The notes under the pieces were generated by a model. The model was not told the origin of the DNA, did not search any database, and was given only the letters and a program-made list of their open reading frames with translations. Below are positions 1 to 11,950 of a stretch of DNA of 64,000 bases, piece by piece. The DNA lies in the NCBI GenBank assembly GCA_019188255.1, contig JAETXT010000009.1, positions 3,100,001 to 3,164,000 on the forward strand, read 5' to 3'. The first letter of the stretch is position 1. Every line of letters begins with the position of its first letter. Position numbers and translations under genes: made by a program. The stretch comes from Verticillium longisporum. Its lineage: Eukaryota; Ascomycota; Sordariomycetes; Glomerellales; Plectosphaerellaceae.

Positions 1-345
1 CAAATGTCCATCCCGCCACCTACAACCTCTTACGCAGCAAGCTACGGCGCTTCCACTGCCACGACCACGGCACCCGGCTACCCTCAGCCTCCCGGCCCCA
101 CGCCCCTGCCCTTCGCCAACGATAACGACCGCCTCGCTCACCCGCCGGGCTACCAGCAGAACGCTGGCGCCGCAGACTTCAGCAGCAACCAGCGCGCTGC
201 GCACGCGGCGTCGGTGCGCGAGAACGGGCCGCTCGATGGATCAGAGGAGGGTGTGTGGGAAGCGGCGAAGAAATGGGCTTCCACAGCAGGCGGGAACCTC
301 GCAGCAGCCGAGACGGAGATTTGGCGCAGGATCAACAAGAACTGA
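1..345 (+). CDS. C-terminal end of a small conserved fungal protein of unknown function (5' end may lie outside the window)
   Basis: The frame is open from base 1 and stops at 343-345. The first methionine is at 4, but the codon before it (Gln) is also open, so the true start or an upstream exon may lie left of the window. The visible 113 residues begin with a Pro/Ser/Thr/Gly-rich, low-complexity half that includes a PPGYQQN motif near residue 48. They end in a compact segment with a GVWEAAKKWA motif near residue 83 and a WRRIN motif just before the stop. This architecture (disordered half, PGY-N motif, amphipathic W-rich tail) resembles short uncharacterised proteins I recall from Aspergillus and Sordariomycetes. 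I infer a real gene from the conserved-looking tail. No function can be assigned. Confidence 0.6.
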   Translation, partial: QMSIPPPTTSYAASYGASTATTTAPGYPQPPGPTPLPFANDNDRLAHPPGYQQNAGAADFSSNQRAAHAASVRENGPLDGSEEGVWEAAKKWASTAGGNLAAAETEIWRRINKN

Positions 346-2669
346 ACTGATGATTTATTCTGTCAGTCTTTGCGGCAAGGGATCTGTACAACTCCACGTT
401 ATTTGTGAGAATGGGTATTTCAAGTAGGTGTATCAGTGGATGTGTTGGTGACATGGCTCAGGTATGCTTTGCTACCCCAGACGAGACGTAGCTGCTAGGT
501 GCTTTGCATTTATTGAAACGACTTCAATTCGTTAAGTCCTTGATCGTTGACAGTGATTGTATGATCCGATTTCGTTCTCTGCAACTTGTCACACAGATCA
601 GATTCTCATGTCATAAGACAAGGGGCACCCTTGGTCAGCATGAACCAGTATTTGGAAGAACAGGAGGGCTGTCGATACTCGCGACTTATCGGCCTATGTT
701 TTGAGCATCGCAATAATACACTGCGTTGAAACCCGATGGGCATACCGCGCGTGATGTGCCATGTTAGAACTTTGACCCTCGCCTAATCTCCTCAATGTTC
801 TACATTGGGATGAAGGAAATGCAACTTGGACGTGACGTCTGGAATAGGGAAACGAAAAACCTAACACTGCAATGCAAGGCGCGAATAGTCCACCATCTCT
901 TCGCAGCTTGCAAGTTGGTGAGTCGCATGATCCTGTGAGTGTCTAGAACGTTTTCAGCTCGGCCGGCTAGAGGAAGCTCTTAGCCGACCCAACAAGTCAG
1001 CGACCGCGATATTTGAAGCGGCAGTTGGATTCATTCTCGTGACAGCAGATAGGATGCGAAGCCGGACTTTTTTCTAGCCAATTCCGTGTTCCTCTCACCC
1101 GAACAATAAGTCAACCGGCACATCGGCATCGACGGCACGGCTACCGTCGTGTATCACAAGTGCCGGAGCCTGCTCCGGTGGCTGTTGTTCAGTCATCGAG
1201 GCCTGACAGCGGTATCTCCCGAACGCCACATGTTGGTGTCTTGAGGTTCTCGGCAATCAATCAGGCTACTCTCTGTAGGCGAGATGGGGATGGCGCTATT
1301 TTTGGGGGTCAGGCGTCAGGCTGTGGGGAGCCTCAAAAAAAATCGCGAGAAAAACTGCGAGAGAGGATCAGCCACACAAGGCCAAAGTTTGGACCGTTGT
1401 TTGGCACAACCAACTCTTCTGCTTTCTCGAGATATCTGGACAAAGAACCACTCACATCAGTCGGACTCAACCTCAGCTTGTGGCGGCATCTAAACCATCA
1501 AGGTTTTGAGCCACCAACTACCATGTGCACCGTCAGATCAACAGGATACCTGACCCAGTTTTCCCCTTTTCTCATTTGGTGATCAATAATGCATGGTAGA
1601 AAGAAGCAAACCTTGAATGAGTCAAAAACCTTACGATTGAGTCCAAGATGCAGGCCTTGCATGACTGGGACCTTGCTTCTTCTGCCCTGCCTCAGCAGAT
1701 GGCTGCCTCGCGATCCCCAGATAGCGCCTCGCGCAGCTGATATGTTTGGATCATCTTGACGGAATGCAACATCGGGACTTGGCTGGATGGCCCCACGCCA
1801 CGTCAAGGCATTCAATGCATATCGAACCTACCATGTAATGAGCTTCGACGGAGATGCTTCTCCTGCCTTTCAGCCTCCTGTATCACCGGCAATTGGTTTT
1901 GTCCTTTCCTTTTTTTCTCTTCTTCTTTTTCTGTGGCGCTTTTCTGACGGTGAAGACGGCGGTGGTCCTCATCCCATGTGTTGTCCCGATTGGTGTGCCT
2001 TTGAACTAGTCGCTTGGTCGTCCGACCTGAGTTTGAAATAGAGAATTGAATTGCTCGTCGGCCATTCGACTAACACGATACTCTTGGCAGCCGACTCCAG
2101 ACTGTGCTAGACGGACCGAGTCGGTAGGTAGCAGCCCCAGATCTGGGCGATCCGTCATCCCACCATCGTCAAAACCCCCAGAGGATAGTAAGAACCAAGG
2201 TTCTATCCCGCTAGCCAAGGATCTTCCACACCGCGAGGGGATGAAGGGTGCCCTGTCGGCCTCGAGTTTCTCCATTGCTCAAAGCGTCAAGGGGCTTGGG
2301 CTTGTGTCGTCCTCATATTCGCCGCCTGACCTGGCCAACTGCAACCAGGAGGCCGTCAGCGAGGGGGGACGGCGGGGGTGGATCGCGTCATAATTGGCCG
2401 GTGATCTCCATAAGAGCTGTGATAAGACGACGGCGGCGGCGGGGAATGGTGGTTCAATTTCCTAATGTATGCGGCATCTTCATGCGGGACGAGGATGGGT
2501 CCCTGCTCGGCGGCCAGACCGAGACCTTAGTCTCCACAGAAGGTCTAATGGAAGACTGATGGAAACGGCCAAGGCGCGACAGAGACTATACGTCGCACGG
2601 CCTCGAGCTCCTTCTTTCGTCCTGTGTCGTCGCGGCCCAATGCAAAGCAGGTGGTCCTGTTAGTATATC

Positions 2670-2688
2670 TTTTTTTTTTTTTTTTTTT
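2670..2688. repeat. Poly(T) run of 19
   Basis: Nineteen consecutive T bases inside a gene-free stretch. Read on the minus strand this is a poly(A) tract, so it could be a relic of a reverse-transcribed insertion, but no target-site duplication or element body was seen beside it. Length in such runs is error-prone. Confidence 0.8.
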
Positions 2689-4020
2689 GGATATCGGTAA
2701 GTCATCCTCTTCTCTGCCTGGGAAGGCTCGCAACTCGGCTCGTCGCCTTCTTCGGTCTCACTAGCGTGGACGGTGAGCCCCACGACCTAAGCTCCCATTT
2801 CGTCCGACGGCGTCGTTATTCAAAGAGAACCAATTTGCCTACACCAAGACTAGCTTAGGGGTGGTAATCACGAGTGAGTACCACGCCCAGATTAAAAAAA
2901 CAAGATAAACTGTCTGGCCCTTTGAGCCTGCGTCTCCAACCACACTCCAACCACACCCGGGGGAGAGGGTGTGGGGGGATTCGACAGTGGAAACCAGTGG
3001 CCACTACTGGCTGGAGTGCATGATGCTAATTATCACGGGTATCCCGGCTTTGCGGAGGCTATAGTGGAGGCTGCTTAAGGCCAAACAGACCCAACCACGG
3101 AACGAACTGAAGAAACGACGTGTCCAGCGAGGCACAACCGGCAGAAGGCTGTTGGCCAATGCAAGCAAAACTCTTTTCTCAAACGTCCAGGCCTTACCAT
3201 TTGATCAGCAGAGTCCGTCCACTAGGCTTTTTCGAGTGGGGAGAGGAGAAAAGCATGGCTCGGTTGGCTGACGATTCGGACTCGGATATTCAGCGCTCCA
3301 ACCAATTGGATGCAATACATGAAGCTTGCTCAGCGATCAGGCATCGCCGCGCACTGTCAATTGCCTGCAGGCTCTTCAGGCCTGCAGCTTTCGATTCGTC
3401 CTGGTGGGGGAAACATCAAACGAGCAGAAGGCTTCTCGAAACAGTGCACATCAGTCGTGGGTGGTAAATGGTACCCAGGTAGGAACAGTAAGTGGCGGCC
3501 GAGACCTGTGGCCCCTGTGAAGGATTGTAAGGAGTCGGGTAATTTCGAGGGAGAGCGAATGCACTCGGATCATAGTGCCATCGTGCCACGTCTCGCGCAC
3601 GACTTCAAACGTGGCGGGTGGGCTCAAAGAAACGGTTTTGGGCAGGCAACAGAGCGATAGGCTCACCTGTGGGGACGCCGGAAGTATAATTCTCAGCCCA
3701 CCCATCAGCCTCACAGCAGCGGCAAGTCGATGGATGGTAAGCTATCATCTAGATGCAAAGGCAATGATGGGATGCCAAGACAGTGGGGTGAAGGCAGATG
3801 ACGGATTTCTAGAGCGCGAGCTAGAAGAAATGGCGCGTGTGAACGAGATGAAGGCATCGTGTTTTTGGGGCGCCGTCAAGCCAAGGTTGGAGGGCTAACG
3901 AAGACGGGCTGTCGCACACCTGAACGGTCATTCCCGATGTTACAGGTCGTGAGAAACTGCCGATACACATCAAGACCCGAGGCGGGCGGACCCCAAAACA
4001 GATCGTGAGGGCGCAGGACT

Positions 4021-4064
4021 GTAAGGTACCTACCTAAGGTGGTAGGTAAGGTGGTAGGTAGGTA
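4021..4064. repeat. GGTACC/TAGGTA motif cluster
   Basis: A dense run built from GGTACC, TACCTA, TAAGGT and TAGGTA words, partly self-complementary. The same vocabulary recurs at six or more other intergenic places in the window and in no coding exon that I examined. Confidence 0.7.
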
Positions 4065-7000
4065 AGCTGGCAGACAGGCAGGTGAAGACAGGTATTTGGA
4101 AATCGAACGGGTACACTGAAATTCTTCAGGACCCCGGCTCCATCGTACCTGACGATTCTGTGGCCAAGAATCCTCCCCCAGACAAGGGTGTCTCGGTCTG
4201 TGACAGATCTGAGACAGCCTGCAGGCAGTAGCGCCCCTGAAGCCGCCCCTCCTTCAGAGTCGTCCAGCAAGTCACAGGCTGTGTTGGCCCTGACAATGGC
4301 AAGCCAGGCAGGTGCAGTGCAGCTTGGAGGTGCAGCGAGGGGTTCCACTCCTTCAGGTCCGAGGTGGCCTTGCTTGCCTTGCCCCGCCCAACAGGTTGGC
4401 CCTGCCCCTGGTTGCCGTAAGGTGCCTGCCAGGCCTGCCAAAGGTGCGTCAAAGGAAAGCTGACCTAAGCAGCAAATCAGGACGCGTCGCCCACCAGCTC
4501 AAAGTTAACCTCAAACATGCCCGGCTCCGTACGCCCTCTTCTCGACCAAGATTCGGTTGCCTCGAGAGCCATGGTCGTCGACAAGGCACGATTTAGTCGG
4601 GAAACGGGACAAACCAACCACAAACGCCAATCAAGACGTTTAACAGAGTGTTCTATACCCTCCACCAGCAGTGATACTCTGTCGCCCGCTGTTGTTCCGA
4701 CTCGGCCATTGAGATGTCCTGGATGGGCTGAGGGCAACGTGAGGTGGGTGGTGCGCCAATGTGGCCCCAGACCACTCTCTCCCCCTTCTCCACGACCCAC
4801 GACCCAAAGGTTCCACTCCAGCCACCCTCTTCATCAATCCAACAGTCTTCCACTGCCCGCCCTCGTACTCATTCTGGTGCTTTGCTACCCGGAAGCCTAG
4901 TACGGACAAATGTACCTCGAAAGCTCTCCTCCCTTCACCACTCCACCCCACCAGGGGGAGGGGCAGGCACCTGATACCCACAAACCCAGCACGGAGCTGG
5001 TCCACTGAACCTTGCCTTGGATCATGATACACCTCCATCCACCACATCCACATGGCTCAGCCGCCTCCTTACTTTCTCTCACTTCCTATCTAGGCCTCAG
5101 CCTTGAGCGCCAGACGCTCCATTCGGCTGGTCTTGCGTCGGCTAAACTGCTGCGCCAATACCTTTGGCGCTTCCCGTTGTCTCTGATAGAACGGCGCCCT
5201 CTACCGAGCAGAAAGCACTGATGCATCGACAGCTATGGATTTCTTCAAGAATCACGATTTGCAGGGCGGAACCTGGGCTCATGAGCAATCATGGCGTCAC
5301 ATCGGCAACGGGCCCGGATCTGCTGAACAGTTCCGTGGCGTCAATCATCCATCCTGTGGGGAATTGCCTGGTGTCTTGCTCTGAACAGCCACAAGCCAAG
5401 TCAACCTGTCGAACGAATTGTCAGAACAAGAGGCATCCCTGCTCGACCCTCTTGCACTGCCAAAACACTTCTGTTCTTGATCTACGGGCCCGGGCTTCAT
5501 TGGCCTGGCCCACGCATCGGGAGCTCGGAGTCCACTTGTGTTGCTACATGCTGGGCGTCTTGTCTGCGGGCTCTTTTGCCAGGGTATCACCGATGATTTG
5601 TCTTTTTTTGACTCTCCTTCCCCGCTGACACGCCAGATGCCCGGTCCACCACGCGCCTCGCATGATGCCGTGCTGCGGAACATTGAACGATTCTCGTTCG
5701 TCTTTTCTGCTCGAGTGAGACTCTTTGCGCATAGCATCCAGAGCCGCCGCCAACGTGCCATCTCAACGCAGTACCTCGTTGCTGTTCATCGGGCTCCTTG
5801 GTGTGCATACAAGCTACCGCCAAATTTCGAGTGTTTGGGATCGGACGAGACAAGTCACCTCGTTCGTTTCCTTTTCCTCTTTAGGTTCGTCGATATTCCA
5901 CAAAGGACAGCAGCCGGGCGCCCTGGTTTTGAGCATCCGCTTCCCAGCGAGAGCGCGCGGGGACTCGGTGCCGTGGCCGCTTCCGAAGACAATGGAACGC
6001 GGGCGCAAGACGCGTCAGAACGAACACCCAACGTCATCGCGTCCCTCGAGTCGTTGAGAGATTCAGGACGCAATATCGGCGCGGCCGTGGTGCTCAGACG
6101 TTGGAGTGGGCGACTTCTGGCCGGTGCACAACTCGCCCACTGCCACTTTAGTCTCCTTCGTGTCGTTCTCACAGTCCTTGACCTCCTCGATCGGTCGGTT
6201 CCCCACACCACCACCAAGGGCCTTCGAGTGGTACTACGTCTGTGTCCCAGGTACAGCCCTGTCAACATGTTGGATCCTTGTCGCCTCTTCCCAAAAGAGT
6301 CACTGGTGGACCTGTCCCTGCCTCATCGGCATCCATCGACCTCTCTCTCCTACGCACCCATCCCATCGGCGGACAGCGCTGGCGGACCCCAGCCCTGCCC
6401 ATGGTCCTCGTCAAACCACCCCTCCACTCCTCTATACCCTTGCCCCCCTGCTTCTCTACTGGCAGACTCCGCCCTCTCCTTCGTCCCGAGCAGGCCAAGC
6501 GAGTCCTCGTCCCTCCAAGCTCACAGACGTCAAGACGTTTGTATCAGAGAATCCGGCTTAGCTGCTACCGACGTTCCGAATTGGCCGTGCTGAGCCTTTG
6601 GTTCTGTTCATGGATGATGCCTCTTTGCCCGCCCTACTTCTTTTATACCTCCAGGGTCCTTCGGCACCGCCCCTCTTGCTGCCCTCTTTTGCTCCTCTTC
6701 CGCTTCCACTCACACGGAATCTCTGCCCACCATTGCTTCTTACCAGTCTAGTCCAAACCAGTCACTCCTTTTTGCCCGGTCACTAGTTATAATATTTTCT
6801 TTATCACCAGACATACCCCCTCTTGTCTATAATATTGCCGGGAGCTGGCTCCTTCCTTCCCATCTAGTCCACCTGGAGTCGTACAACAACAAGACGAGTC
6901 GCCGACCTAGTTGCTTCCTCGGGAACGACTCAACCACACTCCTTCATCACTGTCGCTGGCTAGTTGTGTCGAACCCGACAATCCAACCCCGACGTCCGGA

Positions 7001-7164
7001 GCCTCAGCGCGAGGTCACTGTCCTTAACGCCTTTCTCCTACACGCCACAACTTCGTCTTCAGTCGATCTGTCAACCCACGCACGAGGCCCCTCGCCCTCC
7101 TCGCCGTTGGAGACTTCTGTGATCTACCAATCTCGACCCGGTCTCTGTGCCACGAATCTGCCAG

Positions 7165-7316
7165 GTACGTATGTTCTACGTTCACTAGAGTCTGGCGCAT
7201 TTGACACGCGCGTGGAGACGTACGCGTAGTGGAGCCGGCACTCGCCCGTCCAGTCCACCAGGCTCAGGGTCCCTCGCTCAGGGAAGTCATGCTAACAACG
7301 CACCGTTACCTCCCAG
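7165..7316 (+). promoter_or_regulatory. Predicted 5'-UTR intron of the Rua1-type gene
   Basis: A strong donor GTACGT at 7165 and an acceptor CCCAG ending at 7316 enclose 152 bp. A perfect branch word GCTAAC lies at 7291, about 20 bases before the acceptor. The spacing and motifs match the coding introns of this window. Splicing would remove the upstream ATG at 7289, whose frame otherwise ends in an ATGA overlap with the main start at 7555. It is inferred from motifs only, with no transcript evidence. Confidence 0.55.
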
Positions 7317-7554
7317 CATCAACCCATAATACCCTGACTACCTCCCTCCCTGCTCGCCCCTGCCACCTCCTGCAACCATGGACGCGGGCCAGGCACAGTT
7401 GTCAGTCCCATCCCTCTCTCCAGTCCCGCGGACAAAGACTCACACACTCCAATGCAGCCGGCAACAAATACATACACCGTCCTTCGCCCTCCAACCCAAC
7501 ACGACTAGGTTCACCACCAGAGACCATCCGCCCCGCAGCACACCCATTGTCACC

Positions 7555-9491
7555 ATGAACGGCAGCGAACTCCCCGTGACGTCTGAGGCCATGTCACAGC
7601 CACAGTCAAATGGCATGTGGACAACTCCCGTAACACATGGCATGCGACCTCGCCCAGCAACTATCCACGAGGGCTTTTCCTTCCCCGTAGGCGAGGACTT
7701 TGGCGCACTCTCACCCTGGGACTCTTCGGCTCTTCCCTTTCAGACAACACCCAACGGTGTGATTTCTCGCCCTGGATCAGTCCACCAGCAACAGGACTTT
7801 TACCACGCCACTTGTAATCCAGTGGATCATGGTGAGAACTCATCAGCTTGTTGACCAAATCAGATCTAACAAGTGATCAGGATGGCACCAAAAGCCGTGC
7901 CCTGACAGCTACGATATTGAGGGACTGGATCCAAGCCTCACCATCGGCCAGGCCTTCACGACTGATGAAGCCATTCCCGTTCTTGATTTGAGATTTGCCA
8001 ATCACGCCAAAGACGGCGAGCCCCTCACCTTCGACAACGGTCCACGCCCAAGGCGCATGTCTGGCTCGTCATTCACCATGTCCACCTCGGGGGCATTGTC
8101 TGACATGCCCTCATATGACGACTTTTCTGCCGCCCTCTCTGAGGCGCCCTCCTTCAGCTCCGACTACCCTCCGCTGTCGAATCGCAATTCTCTCATGTCG
8201 TCGACCCAACTCTCCCCGGTTGCGTCCCCACGAATGACGCCTCAGAGTAGGACGGAGCTTGTCAGGACACAAAGTCGAGGACGCGCATCGCCATCTCCTA
8301 GGCCCGGGGTACGATCTGCCCCTTATAGTGTCGACAGGCCCCAGAACAAGCGGTGGTCGACAGGCACCTATGGTACCACGCCTCAACGACGACCGTCGCC
8401 CTTTGTCTATCACCCGGGGCATGACGCCTTTGGTGCCCACCAGCGGCTGCCCTCGAGGAACGGCTCCCCGACGATACAGCACCAGCATGTTCCCTTGAGC
8501 TTCAACAACCTACAAGCCGCTCAGCAGCATCCTTTTTGGATACCCGGACCTCCTCAGTATCCGCAGAGCAACATGTTCCTGCCCTCCCAGGTGCCGTCGC
8601 AGGGCTTTCATCCCGAGCCTCAGCGATTCGAACAACCGCCTCCCCTGATGTCTCATGGCCTCTTCCGTATGCTATCGAGCAACGCCGACCCGCATGCCCT
8701 GCACGGTCACTATGCTGACTTGTCCGATCCCCCTGATCTCTACGCCGCGCTACATGAGGAACAGATTCCTCCCCGCCCGAGGACATGAACCCATCAGACC
8801 CTGACCTTGTGCCCCACGAGCAAGAGCTGCGATTCGAGGGAGATTTGTATACTCCCCGATGGGTACGTGGACAGGGCAGCAAGCGCGAGGGATGGAGCGG
8901 AATAAGCAAGCCTGTTCGTGGGCTCGTCCTGAACTACACTGCCTTCTGGTACGAGAAGTCCTTCACACATGGCAGCAGTGAGGCCACGGGATGCCCTCTC
9001 CAAGGACCCCACGAAACCCGTCGCATGGATGGCAACCCGGATGTCTGGGAAGGTCTTTGTGGCAGCTGCAACGAGTGGATCGCTCTAGTGAGCAGCAAGA
9101 AGAAGGGGACTACGTGGTTTAGGCATGCGTACAAGGTAAGCTGGATAAGTGTGATGCAGAATTTTGCAGAAGTGCTAACCATTGGTTCCAGTGTCACACC
9201 CATCCCAAGATCAAGGATGGCCCAAAGCGTCGGCGAGAAAGCAGCAACACGAGAGCCTTGGCGGCCTCGACGATGGCTAGGCCCAAGTCGGAGTCGCAAA
9301 CACAGGCACAAGCCCCTATCACCCCACAAATGACACCGGCGGCTCTCTCCACCACCAGCACGCCGACGCCGGCACAGATGTCTCAACACGGGCATTGCCA
9401 TCATCCCCCACCTCCCATGCTGCACGTGAGCCAAGATCACATGCATAACATGATGTCCAGTCCATTGGGCGGGATCCCGAATATGATCTGA
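7555..9491 (+). CDS. Rua1-type transcription regulator (C-terminal Zn-finger-like domain), three exons, one apparent frame break
   Basis: Exons are 7555-7831, 7881-9135 and 9192-9491, with introns 7832-7880 and 9136-9191 (GT..AG). The start at 7555 sits in a CACCATGA context; an in-frame ATG at 7378 is possible. About 610 residues are encoded once a break near 8771-8775 is bridged: the frame ending at 8788 passes to the frame containing ATG 8785 as if one C were missing from a CCCC run. The N-terminal 400 residues are Ser/Pro/Gln-rich and disordered, with basic SP/TP-type patches. Residues of about 408-516 match the family known from Ustilago Rua1: YTPRWVRG, SFTHG, RRMDGNPDVWEGLCGSC, SSKKKGTTWFRHAYK and CHTHPK, followed by a KRRRE basic stretch. 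From memory, this domain normally has a Cys pair in its first block (GWCG-C-KP); here both positions are Ser (GWSGISKP). A nuclear transcriptional role is inferred from the family. The target genes are unknown. Confidence 0.8.
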
Positions 9492-10966
9492 AACAATCCT
9501 CTACGAGGCTTGTGAACGGATGAATCACGACTTTGCTTCCATCTTCTTTGTCCTGCTTCTGACACGCAGCCCATGCCTACTGCGGTTTGTGTCACGCCGT
9601 AACGAAGCTCTTTTACAGTTCTTCGACATGATGATGACGGGTTTGGGTATATAGACGGTTGGGGAATGTCAGTGGCTGATCCGAGAAGTCCTTCGGGCAG
9701 AAGGCTCGGCAGCATTTTACGTTCAGCAGCGCCGCAGCGCAGCCGCTGTGGACGAGTTCGACTTTCGAGAACGGGGAGACAGGTACACGATCCTCCATTT
9801 CTTTTCTGCTACGTTCCTTCCCAACAATATTTCCTTTCCTTTTCCTTTATTGTTACTGTCACATTCACGCTTGATCTTTTTCTTAATCCTAGATAGCCAG
9901 GTCTACCGCGCCAGTAGCTCGGAGCAAGGAGGTGGCAAGGATGGAACCAGGATACCACGGAACGGATGGGCCATGAGAACAAAGGGGGCTCAAGCCCCTG
10001 AGCGGTGTAGGCAGGCTCTTGGGTAGTTTATGACGATAGAAGGGATTGGCCTTATTGCTCGTTCTTGACGAATGCATATTATTATCTGAATTTGATTCTC
10101 AATTCTCGGGACTTCCGTTCAGTCACGATCTGGGTGGCTTGACAGGGCTGAAAGCATCCGCTCCCAACGTGTGGTGTCGGTATAGCAGGACGGAGGGGTC
10201 AAAGCAAGACGAGCAGACGTGTTGACAGTGTCCCACGTCCCACAAAGCTGGACTCGAGGTTCATCGTCGCATAGATGGTGGGACGAGTGTGGACCACGCC
10301 AGGCACACAAACTTGTCGCTGCCAAGTACGAAGCGGCGGACTTTACGGTGTGGAGCGGGAATGGAGGGGAAGGGGGGGGTGATGGTCAGCAAGGCGGACA
10401 CAGCCTCAGGGCCCCGGCAGGGATAGAGTCTCATGAGGCTGCCAACGCATCACGAACAGGAGGCTAAGAAGCAACTCAATGGGATGGCAAGTGGCACTAG
10501 GAGCTCGGACGATCGAGTGGCTGGCTCTACCATCATTGACATCACCCAGAAGCCCGGAAAATGCACTCTATTACATTCTGGGGAGGGGCATCCGGTGTCG
10601 TTGGACGGCTGGTCGGCCGGACTACGAGCTGATGACAGCAGCTATGGAAGTTTGGCGCCAAGCCAGTAGCGGGGAGTATAAGTTTTGCTGGAGGGGAATT
10701 ACATCTTGCTGGATCCTGGGACAGATCACGGTGATCGATTTGGTTTGGTTCCGTAGAGAGGACACGACGACGCGCGGAGCAGGGGCCGAAGGAGCAGGTT
10801 TCGTGGAGAGGGCGAGTCATCTAATCTCGTACATTCATGCGGCGGCTTGAGAGGAAGATGCGTTTCCATCCGGAAGGGTGGACAAGGTTGGGCGTGAGAG
10901 TTGATGGGCAGACGATCATGCTTACTCTCGCCTTGTGGGAGGGGCCACATGCTCTGCTAGGCCGAA

Positions 10967-10983
10967 GGGGGGGGGGGGGGGGG
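10967..10983. repeat. Poly(G) run of 17
   Basis: Seventeen consecutive G bases, followed by a (GTGC)-like stretch. It is a candidate for G-rich secondary structure and also for an assembly length error. Confidence 0.85.
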
Positions 10984-11900
10984 CGTGTGCGTGTGCTGAC
11001 TGACCTGGGGGTATCGGAGGTGTTAATGGTGGTGGGGCTAGAGGGCTGAAAGGGGTAGGGTGATGGTAAGGAGTCTGAGCTGGCAGGTTTTGGTCTGGGG
11101 TATGCCGGCACTGAGATAAGTGGGCAAAAGACCTCGGGTCTGGATGGGTCACCCTGGCCAGAGGGTAGGGATACGAGTGAGCGAAGCGTCGTGTGAGGTT
11201 GTGTCTACTGTATATAGCCTTTGATGGGGGGGCGTGAAGGGGTTCGAGAGTTGTGATGGTGGGAAGGGGCGAGACTTTTCCGGCGGGCGTGTGACGGGTT
11301 TGCTTCGCATACGTGTGGCCGAGAACTTTCGGCATGTCTTCCGGTCGTCTATCAGCCTGCCTGAGGGGCTGGCTTCCTGCAGGGGAAACCTGTTGTGGGA
11401 AGATGCCTGGGACGGTGAGGACCTTTTCTGGCCAATTGGCGTTTCGCCGTCCGAGAAGCAAGCCCGATCTGTCTGGACTGGATTCTCTTTATGTTTGGAG
11501 TTGAATGTGTTTGATCTTGGTTCGATGTCACGGCGGCGTCCATAGTTCTTTGTTTAAGATGTTTCGCCGGAGGGCATCGTGAGATCGGCCCCCCTTGCCA
11601 AACCCATCAAAGTCGGGGCCGCAGCCATCACTTTGTCTCAAGAATCTCTGGGTTCCGTGCCACCGCGGTGGATGTAATTTGAAATTGAGTGACTTGTTTC
11701 CCACAATTGAGATGATCATGAAGCCGAAAGAACTTTGTATGAGCCCCTGTAACAAGTCGTGTTTGAGGTATGAGGTCGTCCGCTGCTGGATGTTCGGGAG
11801 TCCGTAATCCACTTTCCACGTGCCGAGCCTTTCCAGCTGTTGCACCAACCAAGCCACATCTGTCTGCGTAAGCCACCGACATGTGCCACCCATGTGTGAT

Positions 11901-11950
11901 GTAAGGTACCTGGTAGGTATGTAGGTACCCAAGTACCTAAGTGAGGTACT
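11901..11950. repeat. GGTACC/TAGGTA motif cluster
   Basis: Contains GTAAGGTACCT, GGTAGGTA, TAGGTACC and AAGTACCTAAGTGAGGTACT words in 50 bases. Parts are inverted copies that could pair. Confidence 0.7.

Larger units (their letters stand above)
346..7164. other. Gene-free stretch of about 6.8 kb, ending in the pyrimidine-rich leader of the Rua1-type gene
   Basis: No open frame here has the codon character, splice structure or recognisable motifs of a gene. The longest frame (5538-6593, +) is low-complexity. From about 4800 the plus strand becomes C/T-rich (runs of CCTC, CTTC, CCCC). This is typical of filamentous-fungal promoters and 5' leaders and points towards the plus-strand gene starting at 7555. 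The stretch also holds a T19 run (2670-2688) and a GGTACC/TAGGTA cluster (4021-4064). Two TATAAT-like words (about 6787-6796 and 6828-6836) could mark the promoter region, but nothing fixes a start site. Confidence 0.6.

Noticed and set aside
5538..6593. Open frame of 351 codons on the plus strand
   Set aside because: It lies in the C/T-rich upstream region, is low-complexity, has competing frames in the same region on both strands, and shows no domain or conserved motif.
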